Counted from the first letter of the stretch, positions 8,960 to 17,319 are shown. The stretch: 64,000 nucleotides of DNA from Acidobacteriota bacterium (GCA_021793405.1 JAJYSV010000008.1:33604-97603), one strand, 5' to 3'. A program made the numbers and translations. Notes: a model not told the origin generated them from the sequence alone.

Positions 8960-9978
8960 TACGATTTCTCCTCGTCTTTGTCGAGCCAAAAGCGATGGCC
9001 GGTATGCTGGATGAACACATCTTCCAGACTCGGCTTCGATACGGAGACCGCGATGATTTCGCCGGGGAACGCTTCGACCACTTCGGTCAGAAAGCGATGT
9101 CCCTGCTCGCGTTCGATGCGAACCGCGTTTCCAACCACTATAGGCGCGACGGCGAATCGCGCGGCGATGCGCGCGCCCAAGGCGGTTGCGGCGTCTGACG
9201 TCGCGGTTTCAAACTGCACGATGTCGCCGCCAATCTCCGCCTTCAACTCCGCCGGGCTGCCCAGAGCGACCAGTTTGCCTTCGCTCAGAATGGCGAGCCG
9301 ATCGCAATGTTCGGCTTCTTCCATCAAGTGGGTGGTCACCAGCACGGTGACGCCCTGCTGATCACGCAGAATGCGCAGATAGTTCCACAGATCGATACGC
9401 GCGCCGGGATCGAGGCCGGTGGTGGGTTCGTCGAGCAACAGCACGGAGGGCGAATGAATCAGGCCCTTCGCCAATTCGACGCGGCGCTTCTGCCCGCCGG
9501 AAAGCGTTTCTACGAGGTCATGCGTGCGGTCTGTTAAACCAACACGATCCAGCACTTCTTTCGAGCGTAACTTTAAGTGTGAACCGCTCAGTCCATACAG
9601 ATGCCCCTGGTGCATCAGGTTCTCGCCGACCGTCAGCTTCACATCCAGACTGGTTTGCTGGAACACGATGCCAGTCCGAAGGCGAACCTGGTTGGGCGCG
9701 GTGGCAACATCGAATCCGGCGATGCGGGCATGGCCGCCGGTGGGAACCATCAACGTGGAAAGAATGCGGAACAGGGTGGTTTTGCCGCTGCCGTTCGGTC
9801 CCAGGAGGCCAAAGATTTCCGCCGGTCGAACGTCGAAGGTCAGGCCATCGAGCGCCAGCCTGGAGCCGTAATCGTGAGATAGCCAATCGAGTTGGATGGG
9901 CGCCTGTCCGGCGATTTCGATTGCTGGCGCGCCTGCCGGCACGGCGCTGGCGGCATGGGTCTGTTGGATTGTGGCCAC
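8959..9978 (-). CDS. ABC transporter ATP-binding protein
   Basis: This 339-residue cytoplasmic ATPase energises the permease encoded by the next gene. It shows Walker A (GLLGPNGSGKTT), a Q-loop (IVFQQTSLD), the signature LSGGQKRRVELAKGL, Walker B (VLLLDEPTTGLDPGA) and the switch histidine (VTTHLMEEAEHCD). The roughly 100-residue C-terminal extension, ending in PSLEDVFIQHTGHRF, is typical of the DrrA/CcmA exporter group. I place the start at GTG 9978 because AGGAGG lies just upstream; the longer ATG 10002 would have no ribosome binding site and would overlap ctaB. The gap after the ctaB stop is only four bases, so the two genes are almost certainly cotranscribed. Confidence 0.92.
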   Translation of the reverse strand: MATIQQTHAASAVPAGAPAIEIAGQAPIQLDWLSHDYGSRLALDGLTFDVRPAEIFGLLGPNGSGKTTLFRILSTLMVPTGGHARIAGFDVATAPNQVRLRTGIVFQQTSLDVKLTVGENLMHQGHLYGLSGSHLKLRSKEVLDRVGLTDRTHDLVETLSGGQKRRVELAKGLIHSPSVLLLDEPTTGLDPGARIDLWNYLRILRDQQGVTVLVTTHLMEEAEHCDRLAILSEGKLVALGSPAELKAEIGGDIVQFETATSDAATALGARIAARFAVAPIVVGNAVRIEREQGHRFLTEVVEAFPGEIIAVSVSKPSLEDVFIQHTGHRFWLDKDEEKS

Positions 9979-9982
9979 GGTG

Positions 9983-11017
9983 TTATCCCCTCCTGGTGGC
10001 ATTCAGCATAAGCACTGCCAGAAGCAGCGGCAAATACGTCACACTGACTTTCAGCAGCGCGCGCGCGTAGAGCCGCGATGCGCTGTCTGAGGATCGGGTG
10101 ATGCGAGTGAATCGAATCGTGTAGGCCAAGTACCAGAGGCCCAGCAACAGAGCGCCTACCCAATAGATACGTCCCGCGATGTGGAGGTAATAGGGCGCGA
10201 GACTGACCGGAATGATCAAGACCGCATAAATCAGCGCCACGGCGGCGGTTGACCATCCGTCGGGCTGCACGACTGGAAGCATACGGATGCCGGCGCGGGC
10301 ATAGTCCTCGCGGTAGAGCCAGGCGATCGACATGAAATGCGGAAACTGCCAGAGGAACAGAATGGCAAACAACGCGACCGCGGGCCATTCAATGCTGCCG
10401 CGGGCCGCGGTCCAGCCGATCAGCGGCGGCATGGCGCCGGGAAACGCGCCAACGAAGGTTGCCATCGACGTGAAGCGCTTGAGCGGTGTGTAGATGCCGA
10501 CGTAGACGACCGCTGTCAGCAGCGTCAGCGTGCCGGTAATCGGATTGGTGCGCACCACCAGCCACAGAGATCCGGAAATGATGGCGAGCATTCCGATCAG
10601 CACGCCGTAGCCCAGACCGAGCCTGCCGGTCGCCAGCGGCCTTTGCGCCGTTCGTATCATCAGGGCGTCCGTGCGCCGCTCCAGTGCCTGATTCAATGCG
10701 CTGGCGCCGCAGGAGACCAGGGCCACTCCAATCAGCGTGTCCAGCATGGTGAAATTGAAGGAATCGATCCCCGACTGTGCCGCGCCCAGGTAATAGCCAG
10801 CCCACGCGGTCATCACGACCAGCGCCGTCACCCGCAACTTGAAGATCGCAATGGTATCGCTGACCAGGCTCCGCCACCCATGCGCGATGCTGGGATGCGC
10901 CGCTCCCGCCTCGCGGGCGGAAAGGTTGCCGGGGCCGGACAAAACAGTAGGCAGACTGCCAGGTGGAAGTCCGCTCGGCTCAAGTTCCGATGGTGTTTGT
11001 GTGACCGCAGTCACCAT
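9983..11017 (-). CDS. ctaB: protoheme IX farnesyltransferase (heme O synthase)
   Basis: This UbiA-superfamily membrane enzyme transfers a farnesyl group to heme B to make heme O for heme-copper oxidases. The 344-residue protein carries the first Asp-rich motif, NQALERRTDALMIRT followed by RPLATGRL, the YTPLKR loop after the fourth helix, and a second polar loop with WQFPHFMSIAWLYREDY, as expected for CtaB/CyoE. About 60 N-terminal residues precede the first helix and look disordered, longer than in most family members. The ATG has a GGAG-type site upstream. It is the first gene of the minus-strand cluster that continues with the ABC exporter and DUF420 genes. Confidence 0.95.
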   Translation of the reverse strand: MVTAVTQTPSELEPSGLPPGSLPTVLSGPGNLSAREAGAAHPSIAHGWRSLVSDTIAIFKLRVTALVVMTAWAGYYLGAAQSGIDSFNFTMLDTLIGVALVSCGASALNQALERRTDALMIRTAQRPLATGRLGLGYGVLIGMLAIISGSLWLVVRTNPITGTLTLLTAVVYVGIYTPLKRFTSMATFVGAFPGAMPPLIGWTAARGSIEWPAVALFAILFLWQFPHFMSIAWLYREDYARAGIRMLPVVQPDGWSTAAVALIYAVLIIPVSLAPYYLHIAGRIYWVGALLLGLWYLAYTIRFTRITRSSDSASRLYARALLKVSVTYLPLLLAVLMLNATRRG

Positions 11018-11404
11018 ACTCTCTCACTCCGGCAACCAGCAGGGAGGCCAGCCCGAACGTCTGCTCGGTAAAAGAAAGAGCTGGATAACCATCCGCGTTG
11101 GAACGAACTGGATTGGAACGACTGGGGGTAGTACAAAAATCTGCGCACGCTTCAGGATAACAAACGGAGCGCAACATTCGGTTCCGAGAGACGGGGGTGA
11201 AATGGGTCGGTTACCTTATGACAGTTGACGGTTTCCATAATCACTTTTGCCGACCTGCTGCTCGATGCCGGATTGGGATTCCATTGCGGGAACAAGGGTA
11301 ACCTTCTACCGGGTAACTATAGTTACACGAAAACTTTTTATTGCGTTACTCTTTATTACGTTACTATAAGGCTCTGTCGGACGTGATTCATCCAGAGTAT
11401 TTCG
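11018..11404. other. intergenic region between divergent ctaB and lipoprotein genes
   Basis: No gene is supported in these 387 bases. It must hold the promoters for ctaB (leftward) and the lipoprotein gene (rightward). The right half contains the GTTAC/GTAAC box cluster described separately and is strikingly AT-rich from about 11310 to 11375 compared with its surroundings. Confidence 0.6.
11210..11364. promoter_or_regulatory. cluster of six GTTAC/GTAAC boxes with a 14-base palindrome
   Basis: GTTAC or its complement GTAAC occurs at 11210, 11298, 11313, 11322, 11345 and 11360. The pair at 11313-11326 forms the perfect palindrome GTAACTATAGTTAC, and the last two sit in direct repeats TTGCGTTACT/TTACGTTACT spaced by 15 bases. 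The layout resembles a multi-site operator for a dimeric regulator such as a TetR-type protein, just ahead of the surface lipoprotein gene. No regulator gene is adjacent. Confidence 0.4.
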
Positions 11405-11428
11405 ATGGCAAATATGGAGAGCTCAATT

Positions 11429-12865
11429 ATGTCAACAATAAAAAGAATGCAAAAGCGCGTACTGAATGTTATGGGCATGGCAGGGCTGTGCGCCCTGCTC
11501 GGTTGCAGTTCCTCCGGCCCAACGGCATCCACAATGTCCTCAGCGACACCCATGGTCGTTACGGTCAGCGATGCGCCGCTCGGCAATATTCTGTCCGCGA
11601 AGGTGACGATTTCCGCTATCGGCCTGAGCACGGGCAGCGGAGGCAGTACTGTCTCTTTGGTGACGCAGCCGGTGACAGTGGAACTCTCCAGTCTTGGCGC
11701 CGTGCAGGAACCCATTGAGATCACCAATCTTGCTTCCGGCACGTATAACTCCGCGACTGTGACCGTGTCGTCGGCGCAGGTCACGTATATCAGCAGTTCC
11801 GGTCAGGTGACGATGGCAACAGCGACCCTGAGCCAGCCCACCGTTACGGTGGCGCTCGCGCCCGCTCTCAATGTAAGCGGCCAGGGTGAGGTCCAGTTGC
11901 GACTTGCATTCAACCTGGCGCAGTCCTTCAGTGTATCTGGCAGTACGGTCACCTTCACGCCGGCCATCAACACGGCGGCAGCGCAGGTCAGCGCGGAGAA
12001 CAGTAGCGACCGGGAGGTTGAGGTGAGCGGTCAGGTGATCAGCGTGAGTTCATCCTCCATCACTGTGCAGTCCGGCGATTCAGGAAAGCAGTTCTCCTTC
12101 ACTATCGATAGTTCGACCCAATTCCCCAATGGCGTGACGGCGAGTTCGATCAAGACGGGATCGATTGTGCAAGTGCATGGACAGACACAAGCGGACGGCA
12201 GCTTGTTAGCTCTGATGATTACTCCCGAGTCGGCTGAAAATTCCTCTGGTCAGCAGGAAGACGGAGCCAAGGGCATCATCGTCAGCGTGACGAAAAATAG
12301 CTCTGGAGCGGTCACCGCATTCACGATGGTGCCGCGAGAGTGCTTTGGAACCGCATCGAGCAGCGCATCATTGAGCGTTGCCTTGTCTTCTTCGACAACG
12401 TACGGAATTCCTGAAGATGCGCAACAGGCCGGAGTGGTTTCGACCGCATTTACGGCTGCCGAAATCTTTCCGGGCCAGTCGGTGGTCGTTACTGGGGCAG
12501 CAGGCAGCTCGGGCACATTGAATGCGCAGCAGGTGATGCTGGCGGCAGAGAGTATTCCGGGCACGCTGGTGGCTACGCCCCAAGGCAGCAGCCCCGACTT
12601 CACTTTCGCGCTGACCCTGGCCAGTTCCTCGTTTTTGACCACGTATGACAGCCTTGCGTCGCTCAACGTTTCCACCAGCCAGGCCACGGAGTACGGCAAT
12701 GGCTTAAGCGCTTCCTCGTTTGCCGTGCTGGCCGCCGGCGCCAGTGTGGAGACCCATGGATACCTGCTCCAGAACAGCGGTGGGAACTTCGTATTGTATG
12801 CTTCGAAGATCGCTCAGGTGGAATCCCCGGAATCCCCTGAAAGCGGAAGTGGCGGAGGAAATTAG
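11429..12865 (+). CDS. DUF4382/DUF5666-type surface lipoprotein
   Basis: This 478-residue protein starts with a lipoprotein signal (MGMAGLCALLGCSSS; lipobox cysteine about residue 26), so it is probably anchored to the outer membrane. The N-terminal half begins VTVSDAPLGNILSAKVTISAIGL and resembles DUF4382 beta-sandwich domains. Two or more later segments (EVSGQVISVSSSSITVQSGD and its continuation) resemble the small beta-barrel DUF5666 repeats. The composition is very rich in Ser, Thr, Val and Ala, with few Lys. Function is unknown for these families, which are frequent in Acidobacteriota. ATG 11429 has GGAG upstream; earlier in-frame ATGs at 11405 and 11414 do not. It is probably monocistronic. 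Confidence 0.75.
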   Translation: MSTIKRMQKRVLNVMGMAGLCALLGCSSSGPTASTMSSATPMVVTVSDAPLGNILSAKVTISAIGLSTGSGGSTVSLVTQPVTVELSSLGAVQEPIEITNLASGTYNSATVTVSSAQVTYISSSGQVTMATATLSQPTVTVALAPALNVSGQGEVQLRLAFNLAQSFSVSGSTVTFTPAINTAAAQVSAENSSDREVEVSGQVISVSSSSITVQSGDSGKQFSFTIDSSTQFPNGVTASSIKTGSIVQVHGQTQADGSLLALMITPESAENSSGQQEDGAKGIIVSVTKNSSGAVTAFTMVPRECFGTASSSASLSVALSSSTTYGIPEDAQQAGVVSTAFTAAEIFPGQSVVVTGAAGSSGTLNAQQVMLAAESIPGTLVATPQGSSPDFTFALTLASSSFLTTYDSLASLNVSTSQATEYGNGLSASSFAVLAAGASVETHGYLLQNSGGNFVLYASKIAQVESPESPESGSGGGN

Positions 12866-12902
12866 AGAGGATTTAAAGTTTGGACAGTTTTTGTGGCAGG
12901 GA

Positions 12903-13026
12903 GTCATTCTGAACCCCTCGGCTACGCTCAGGGCAGGCTCCGCGCAGCGAAGTGAAGAATCCAGAGGATAAGCGCATAGTGAACTTTTCCATCCCTTTCT
13001 GGATTCTTCGCTGCGCACAGAATGAC
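12903..13026. repeat. REP/MITE-like inverted repeat element
   Basis: The outer arms GTCATTCTG (from 12903) and CAGAATGAC (ending 13026) are inverted, and inside them GCGAAGTGAAGAATCCAG (12947-12964) faces CTGGATTCTTCGCTGCGC (12999-13016). The element sits between convergent genes. This sequence type, whose spurious translation contains AEPALSVAEG, is known to me as an abundant intergenic repeat in Acidobacteriota and some other phyla. It could fold into a long hairpin and may double as a terminator. Confidence 0.7.
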
Positions 13027-13098
13027 ATCTCATTTTTGAATGCGGTATCTGTATAGCCGCCATAGGCGCGGGAAATCCACTCCAGTTTTCGGTCGGGC

Positions 13099-14244
13099 CT
13101 AACGGGGCAGCGGGCCGCTGACGCCAATCATGTCGTGGGGGCCAGGACCGCCGGCGGCATGGATGATGTATTCGTCCACGAGGACAGCGACCAGCACAGC
13201 GGTGGGGACGGCCACCAAAGCTCCGGCGACCCCAGCCAGGCTCACTCCCATCAGCAGGGCGATGAAGACAGCGGTTCCGGCGAGGTCGACTCGTGCATGC
13301 ATGATGCGCGGAGTCAGGAAGCCATTTTCAATCTGCACGTAGATCAGCTCAAAAATAAGGACTCCCAGCACTTTTTCCCAGGAATCGCCGGCCGCGACCA
13401 GCATGGCAATCGAGGTACTGACCAGGGCCCCGACAACCGGAATGATGTTGAAAGCGCCCATGAGCACGGCCAGTGCAAACGCATACCGCAAATGGAGGGC
13501 TCCAAACACAATGGCGCTCAAAACCCCCAGGATTAGCATCAGGGCCAACTGCCCGAGCAGCCATCCTCCCATCCGTTGGGCTGCCTGGCGAAGGGTTTCG
13601 TCGAGACGCGTGCGGCGTGCTTCCGGAATCAGGGACAGGAACCAGTGATAGACATGCTCGCCTTCCGCCAGGAAGTAGATGGTAAGAACAATCCCGGTAA
13701 TAATTTCGAAAAATTTGGCAGCCCAGTCACTGACAGAAGAGATAAATGTGCCCGCATGCTGGGTCACATCCTGTTTCAGCTTGACTTCAATGACGTCCAC
13801 ATTCATGTCACGGATGACTGGCAGTGCTTCCATTCTTTTCAGAAATGCGGGCGTGTGGCCGGGGAATGTTTTTACAAAGCTTGTGACCTCCCGCACGAGA
13901 GGCGGCAAGGTGAGAGCCAAAAAGAAGGTGATGGACCCGATCGTGGCGACCATGATAATCAGGATGGCAATGCCATGGCTGGGGTGCCATTTTCCGATAC
14001 GGAGCCGCTGGACCCCGCGCACGACCCGCATGAGAACGACGGCGGCGAGGGCACTGACGTACAGCAGGGTCAGCACGTCGCGCAACAGCCATGCCACATA
14101 CAAGCCGATGCCGATGGCAAACGCAAATAGAATATCGCCGCGTGTCGTTCGACGCGTTCGTGGAACCACAGGCGGCGGTAACTCTCCAATCATCCAGCGT
14201 TCACTCTCTTCACTCGCCTGTCGGCTGGTCGTTATTGCCAGCAT
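13099..14244 (-). CDS. AI-2E family transporter (PF01594-like permease)
   Basis: The 381-residue membrane protein has about eight helices in the AI-2E arrangement: two N-terminal helices (DILFAFAIGIGLYVAWLL, LYVSALAAVVLMRVV), a third before the amphipathic central region (LPPLVREVTSFVKTFPGH), and a C-terminal bundle with FNIIPVVGALVSTSIAML and the conserved IENGFLTPRIMHARVDL stretch. Family members include TqsA (autoinducer-2 export) and Na+/H+ antiporters, so the substrate here is open. It lies 22 bases downstream of the shikimate kinase gene on the same strand and may be cotranscribed with it. Confidence 0.88.
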   Translation of the reverse strand: MLAITTSRQASEESERWMIGELPPPVVPRTRRTTRGDILFAFAIGIGLYVAWLLRDVLTLLYVSALAAVVLMRVVRGVQRLRIGKWHPSHGIAILIIMVATIGSITFFLALTLPPLVREVTSFVKTFPGHTPAFLKRMEALPVIRDMNVDVIEVKLKQDVTQHAGTFISSVSDWAAKFFEIITGIVLTIYFLAEGEHVYHWFLSLIPEARRTRLDETLRQAAQRMGGWLLGQLALMLILGVLSAIVFGALHLRYAFALAVLMGAFNIIPVVGALVSTSIAMLVAAGDSWEKVLGVLIFELIYVQIENGFLTPRIMHARVDLAGTAVFIALLMGVSLAGVAGALVAVPTAVLVAVLVDEYIIHAAGGPGPHDMIGVSGPLPR

Positions 14245-14266
14245 GGGTTGGTACAGCCGGAATGCA

Positions 14267-14854
14267 TCAGGCGCTCTCCGTGCATTCTATCCAAGGGGTC
14301 TGTTTCCACTGCAGTAAGATCGCATCGACGATTTCCTCCGGACTTCGCCCGCTAGTGTGGAGCGTCCAATGCGCAGATTCATAAAGCGGCTGTCTGCGCA
14401 GAAATCGCTGTGCAAGTTCTGCTCGTCTTTCCATCACTGGACGCCGTACCGCTTTGTTTTCCATCTGCTGCTGCTCGCATCGCGTCATCAGCACATCCAG
14501 AGGCGCTTCCAAATACAACAGTAATGTCTCGCGATCTTCCTGGAGCAACTGCCGGTTCGCGTCGGTTTCGATAGCGCCTCCGCCCAGCGCCAGGACGATT
14601 CGCTCATGTTGCAGGGTCTGGGCCAGTGCGGCGCGTTCCAATTCGCGAAAACTGCTTTCGCCGATCGACGCAAAGATGTCCGCGATACTCTTTTGTTCGG
14701 CGCGAACAATCTCTTCATCCAGGTCGACGAAGATCCAGCCCAGCCGACGCGCCAGCAGGGCTCCCAGGGTGCTTTTGCCCGCACCCATAAAGCCGGTGAG
14801 GGCGATGCGCTTGGGCAGGAGGAGGCCGTCACGAGTTGGACTCGAAATCGTCAG
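14267..14854 (-). CDS. aroK: shikimate kinase, probable CTG start
   Basis: The enzyme phosphorylates shikimate with ATP, the fifth step of chorismate synthesis. Visible motifs are Walker A GFMGAGKST, the shikimate-binding VDLDEEIV and LERAAL region, the glycine triad ALGGGAIE, and the lid with RRPVM. The only in-frame ATG (14788) lies inside the P-loop strand and would delete the conserved RIALTGF strand. There is no ATG, GTG or TTG before the upstream stop. A CTG at 14854 is preceded by GGAGGGG at good spacing and gives 195 residues, so I use it; the exact start stays uncertain. Downstream of the anti-sigma gene, upstream of the AI-2E gene. Confidence 0.85.
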   Translation of the reverse strand: MTISSPTRDGLLLPKRIALTGFMGAGKSTLGALLARRLGWIFVDLDEEIVRAEQKSIADIFASIGESSFRELERAALAQTLQHERIVLALGGGAIETDANRQLLQEDRETLLLYLEAPLDVLMTRCEQQQMENKAVRRPVMERRAELAQRFLRRQPLYESAHWTLHTSGRSPEEIVDAILLQWKQTPWIECTESA

Positions 14855-14935
14855 GAGAGCCCCTCCAGCGGCCTTTGCTGGATTTTAAATGAGATACGAC
14901 TGCGTGGCGGACAAGTTTTCGTATCTCGACCTCGG

Positions 14936-15199
14936 TCAGGAGCTCTTATCGTCATCTTTCTGCTGGCGGGTAAGCGCGTTGTGAATGTTTTCCCAAACCA
15001 CGGGGCTGGGGTCGTGGATGGGAAGCAGCAATTTCGCTTGGTCGGCGATATATTCCAGATCGCGCACCAGCGAGGAACAATTCTGGCATGACTGCACGTG
15101 CCGATGCACGAGAAGGTCCTGGCCTGAATCGAAGAACTCCGGCAATTGACGCTGGAATTCTTCGCAGTCTTTGGGCGTTCGACCGCTGTTGGATGTCAT
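14936..15199 (-). CDS. small zinc-finger (ZAS-type) anti-sigma factor
   Basis: This 87-residue protein contains the zinc-binding anti-sigma pattern: a cysteine in [14 protein letters not shown], then [10 protein letters not shown], i.e. H-x3-C-x2-C. It has no transmembrane helix, so it is probably a soluble, redox- or zinc-responsive anti-sigma factor rather than a membrane-anchored one. ATG 15199 overlaps the sigma gene stop by four bases (ATGA), the classic arrangement for a sigma/anti-sigma pair. A longer open frame upstream lies wholly inside the sigma gene and is not needed. Confidence 0.85.
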   Translation of the reverse strand: MTSNSGRTPKDCEEFQRQLPEFFDSGQDLLVHRHVQSCQNCSSLVRDLEYIADQAKLLLPIHDPSPVVWENIHNALTRQQKDDDKSS

Positions 15200-15927
15200 G
15201 CCTCTCCCTTCCCGATCGCTTTTTGACGAAGCAGACTGCGCAGACGCATGCGTGCCTTGTGCAATTGAGATTTGCTGTTGCCGATGGAGCATTGCAACAT
15301 GGCCGCGATCTCGTTGTGCTCGTAGCCTTCCACATCGTGCAGAACAAATACCAGTCGATAGCCCGGCGGCAATTCTTCCACGGCTCGTTCCAAAGTAACA
15401 CGATCGATAGAGCCGGAGAGGGTGAGGTCGCGGGTACCAAAGTCCTTGCGGGGACCGTCGTCCTGGGCTGGTTCGAGCGTTTCCTCCAGTGAGACCAGAG
15501 GCAGGCCTTTCTTCCGCAGATGCATCAGCACAACGTTGACGGCCATTCTGTGCAGCCAGGTGGAAAACGCGGAATCGCCACGAAATGTTCCAATCTTGCG
15601 GTGGAGCTGCAAGAATGCTTCCTGCGTCAGGTCCTCCGCCTCGGCGACATTGCCCAGCATGCGCAGACAGAGCGAGTACACGCGGCGTTTGTGCATGTTG
15701 TAGAGAATTTCAAAGGACGCGCCGTCGCCCTGCTGAGCCTGAGCAATCGCGGCCAACTCTCCAGCGATGGGAGGGTTGCGACGCTGTTGCTGCTGCACCG
15801 GCCTGGCTTCGGGGGTGAGTGGCTGAGCGGGAGTCGGGGAGGTCTTGTCGGCAGTTCGCAGCGTGTTTTTCATCGTGGAGTCGATATGCGTTCCGCCCTT
15901 TCCTGGGAGTATTTTGGCATCATCCAT
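15196..15927 (-). CDS. ECF-family RNA polymerase sigma factor
   Basis: This 243-residue protein directs RNA polymerase to a stress or envelope regulon. Sigma region 2 spans about residues 70-140 ([47 protein letters not shown]), and region 4 about 180-235 ([40 protein letters not shown]). A disordered Gln/Pro-rich stretch of about 55 residues precedes region 2. ATG 15927 is used; ATG 15873 (MKNTLR) is an alternative. The anti-sigma gene overlaps its stop. The pair is expected to autoregulate. Confidence 0.93.
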   Translation of the reverse strand: MDDAKILPGKGGTHIDSTMKNTLRTADKTSPTPAQPLTPEARPVQQQQRRNPPIAGELAAIAQAQQGDGASFEILYNMHKRRVYSLCLRMLGNVAEAEDLTQEAFLQLHRKIGTFRGDSAFSTWLHRMAVNVVLMHLRKKGLPLVSLEETLEPAQDDGPRKDFGTRDLTLSGSIDRVTLERAVEELPPGYRLVFVLHDVEGYEHNEIAAMLQCSIGNSKSQLHKARMRLRSLLRQKAIGKGEA

Positions 15928-15995
15928 GTGTCTTTTAGCGGCTGCTCAGTGGCTTAGAAGGCATTGTTCCGGTGGGAGTTGCCCGCGTTAATTTT

Positions 15996-17051
15996 TCAAC
16001 TTCCTATAAAGCGCGAGTACAAGCCGCGCGCCAATCCGACGTCAGTAGTGCCTTGCACAATGGCGCGACCATCTCTGAAAATGGTGATCCTGTGTTCGCC
16101 GCGATCGAATCGGAGTAGCATCTCGTTGCGTCGGACGGTTCCGTGCGCCTGCAGCTTGCGCTCCAGCTCTGCGAAATCGATGGGCCGATGATGTTCATGG
16201 ATCTGGACCGAGTTTCTGCCGCACAAGGTGATTTGCGGACGGCCCACGCCGGCCAGATGCGGAAATTGGCGCTGGCCACATACGGTGCAGTGCGCGCGCG
16301 GACGGGAGGCGTCAATTTGAGAGATTTCGTTGCTCCAGACATCGCACGAAAAAAGGGTGCGCCGCATTCGATCGTGCGCGCCGACGATCCACTTGATCGC
16401 CTCGACCGCCTCCATCGATGCGGCCAGGTTCACTGCGGGATTCAAAATGCCGCTGGTGTCGCAGGTTTCGACCAATCCAGTCGGAGGTTCTGGAAAGATG
16501 CAGGCCAGGCAGGCGGTCTTGCCTGGCACGATGTTCATGGTGACGGCGTAGGAACCGATGGCTCCGGCATAGATCCACGGCTTATTCTGTTCGACCGCAT
16601 AGTCGTTCAGCAGGTAGCGGGTTTCAAAATTGTCAGTTGCATCCAGCACCAGTTGAGCATGCGCGAAGATCGCGTGGATGTTGCCGGGAATCAGGTCCGC
16701 GACATGCGCATGAACATGGGTCTGGCTGTTGAAGCGCGCAATTCTGCGTCGAGCCGCTTCCGCCTTGGGCAGTCCTTCGGCAGCATCTTCTTCCTCGAAC
16801 AGCACTTGACGCTGCAGATTGCTCCATTCTACGTAATCGCGATCGATCAGAGTCAGGGTGCCCACTCCGGCGCGCGCGAGGAGGCCAGCGACGGCTGCCC
16901 CGGTCGCGCCACAACCCACGATAGCGACGTGCGCAGCGAACAGTTTTTGCTGACCATGGTCCCCAATCCCAGGAAAAAGAACTTGCCGGGAATAGCGATC
17001 CTGCGAGGAGAAGGCGGGTGAGGGAAAGTCCGCATTGGGAGCCAGAGTCAT
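15996..17051 (-). CDS. ThiF/MoeB/HesA-family adenylyltransferase
   Basis: This 351-residue E1-like enzyme should adenylate the C terminus of a ubiquitin-like sulfur carrier (ThiS or MoaD type). It has the Rossmann glycine motif AIVGCGATGAAVAGLLARAG, the conserved DRDYVEWSNLQRQ segment with the catalytic Arg/Asn positions, VLDATDNFETRYLLND, and two CxxC zinc pairs (CLAC and CTVC). About 80 residues follow the zinc site; they do not look like a rhodanese domain. No carrier gene, thiG or moaE lies nearby, so whether it serves thiamine, molybdopterin or another thio-pathway is open. It lies upstream of the sigma factor gene with a 68-base gap. Confidence 0.87.
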   Translation of the reverse strand: MTLAPNADFPSPAFSSQDRYSRQVLFPGIGDHGQQKLFAAHVAIVGCGATGAAVAGLLARAGVGTLTLIDRDYVEWSNLQRQVLFEEEDAAEGLPKAEAARRRIARFNSQTHVHAHVADLIPGNIHAIFAHAQLVLDATDNFETRYLLNDYAVEQNKPWIYAGAIGSYAVTMNIVPGKTACLACIFPEPPTGLVETCDTSGILNPAVNLAASMEAVEAIKWIVGAHDRMRRTLFSCDVWSNEISQIDASRPRAHCTVCGQRQFPHLAGVGRPQITLCGRNSVQIHEHHRPIDFAELERKLQAHGTVRRNEMLLRFDRGEHRITIFRDGRAIVQGTTDVGLARGLYSRFIGS

Positions 17052-17319
17052 ACATTCCCAGTATATGGAATGGGCGACGCAGTGCCTCTTCGGCGACAGT
17101 CGATGAAAAAATTAGTCCTTTCGCATCGCAGGCAAGACGCGCGACAGGCAGGTTGAGTATGCTAGCCACAGGCAAATGGAGCCTCCCATCAACTGTGCGC
17201 CAAGGCAACTTCGGTTCATAGACGATTCGCGGGAACGGAACCATTCGCACCAACTCGCTGTCGCAACAACGATTCAGGGGTGCAACGGTCTCTAGCTGGC
17301 CGTTCATGAGCATATTTCT
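17052..17319. other. divergent intergenic region, possibly with a short leftward ORF
   Basis: The 268 bases separate the leftward ThiF-like gene from the rightward Omp85 gene. On the minus strand a frame beginning with ATG at 17306 runs about 85 residues before entering the ThiF gene out of frame. I cannot match it to a family, and no strong ribosome binding site is seen. Confidence 0.3.

Noticed and set aside
12720..12971. ORFs overlapping the lipoprotein gene end and repeat
   Set aside because: They translate repeat sequence; these are spurious proteins.
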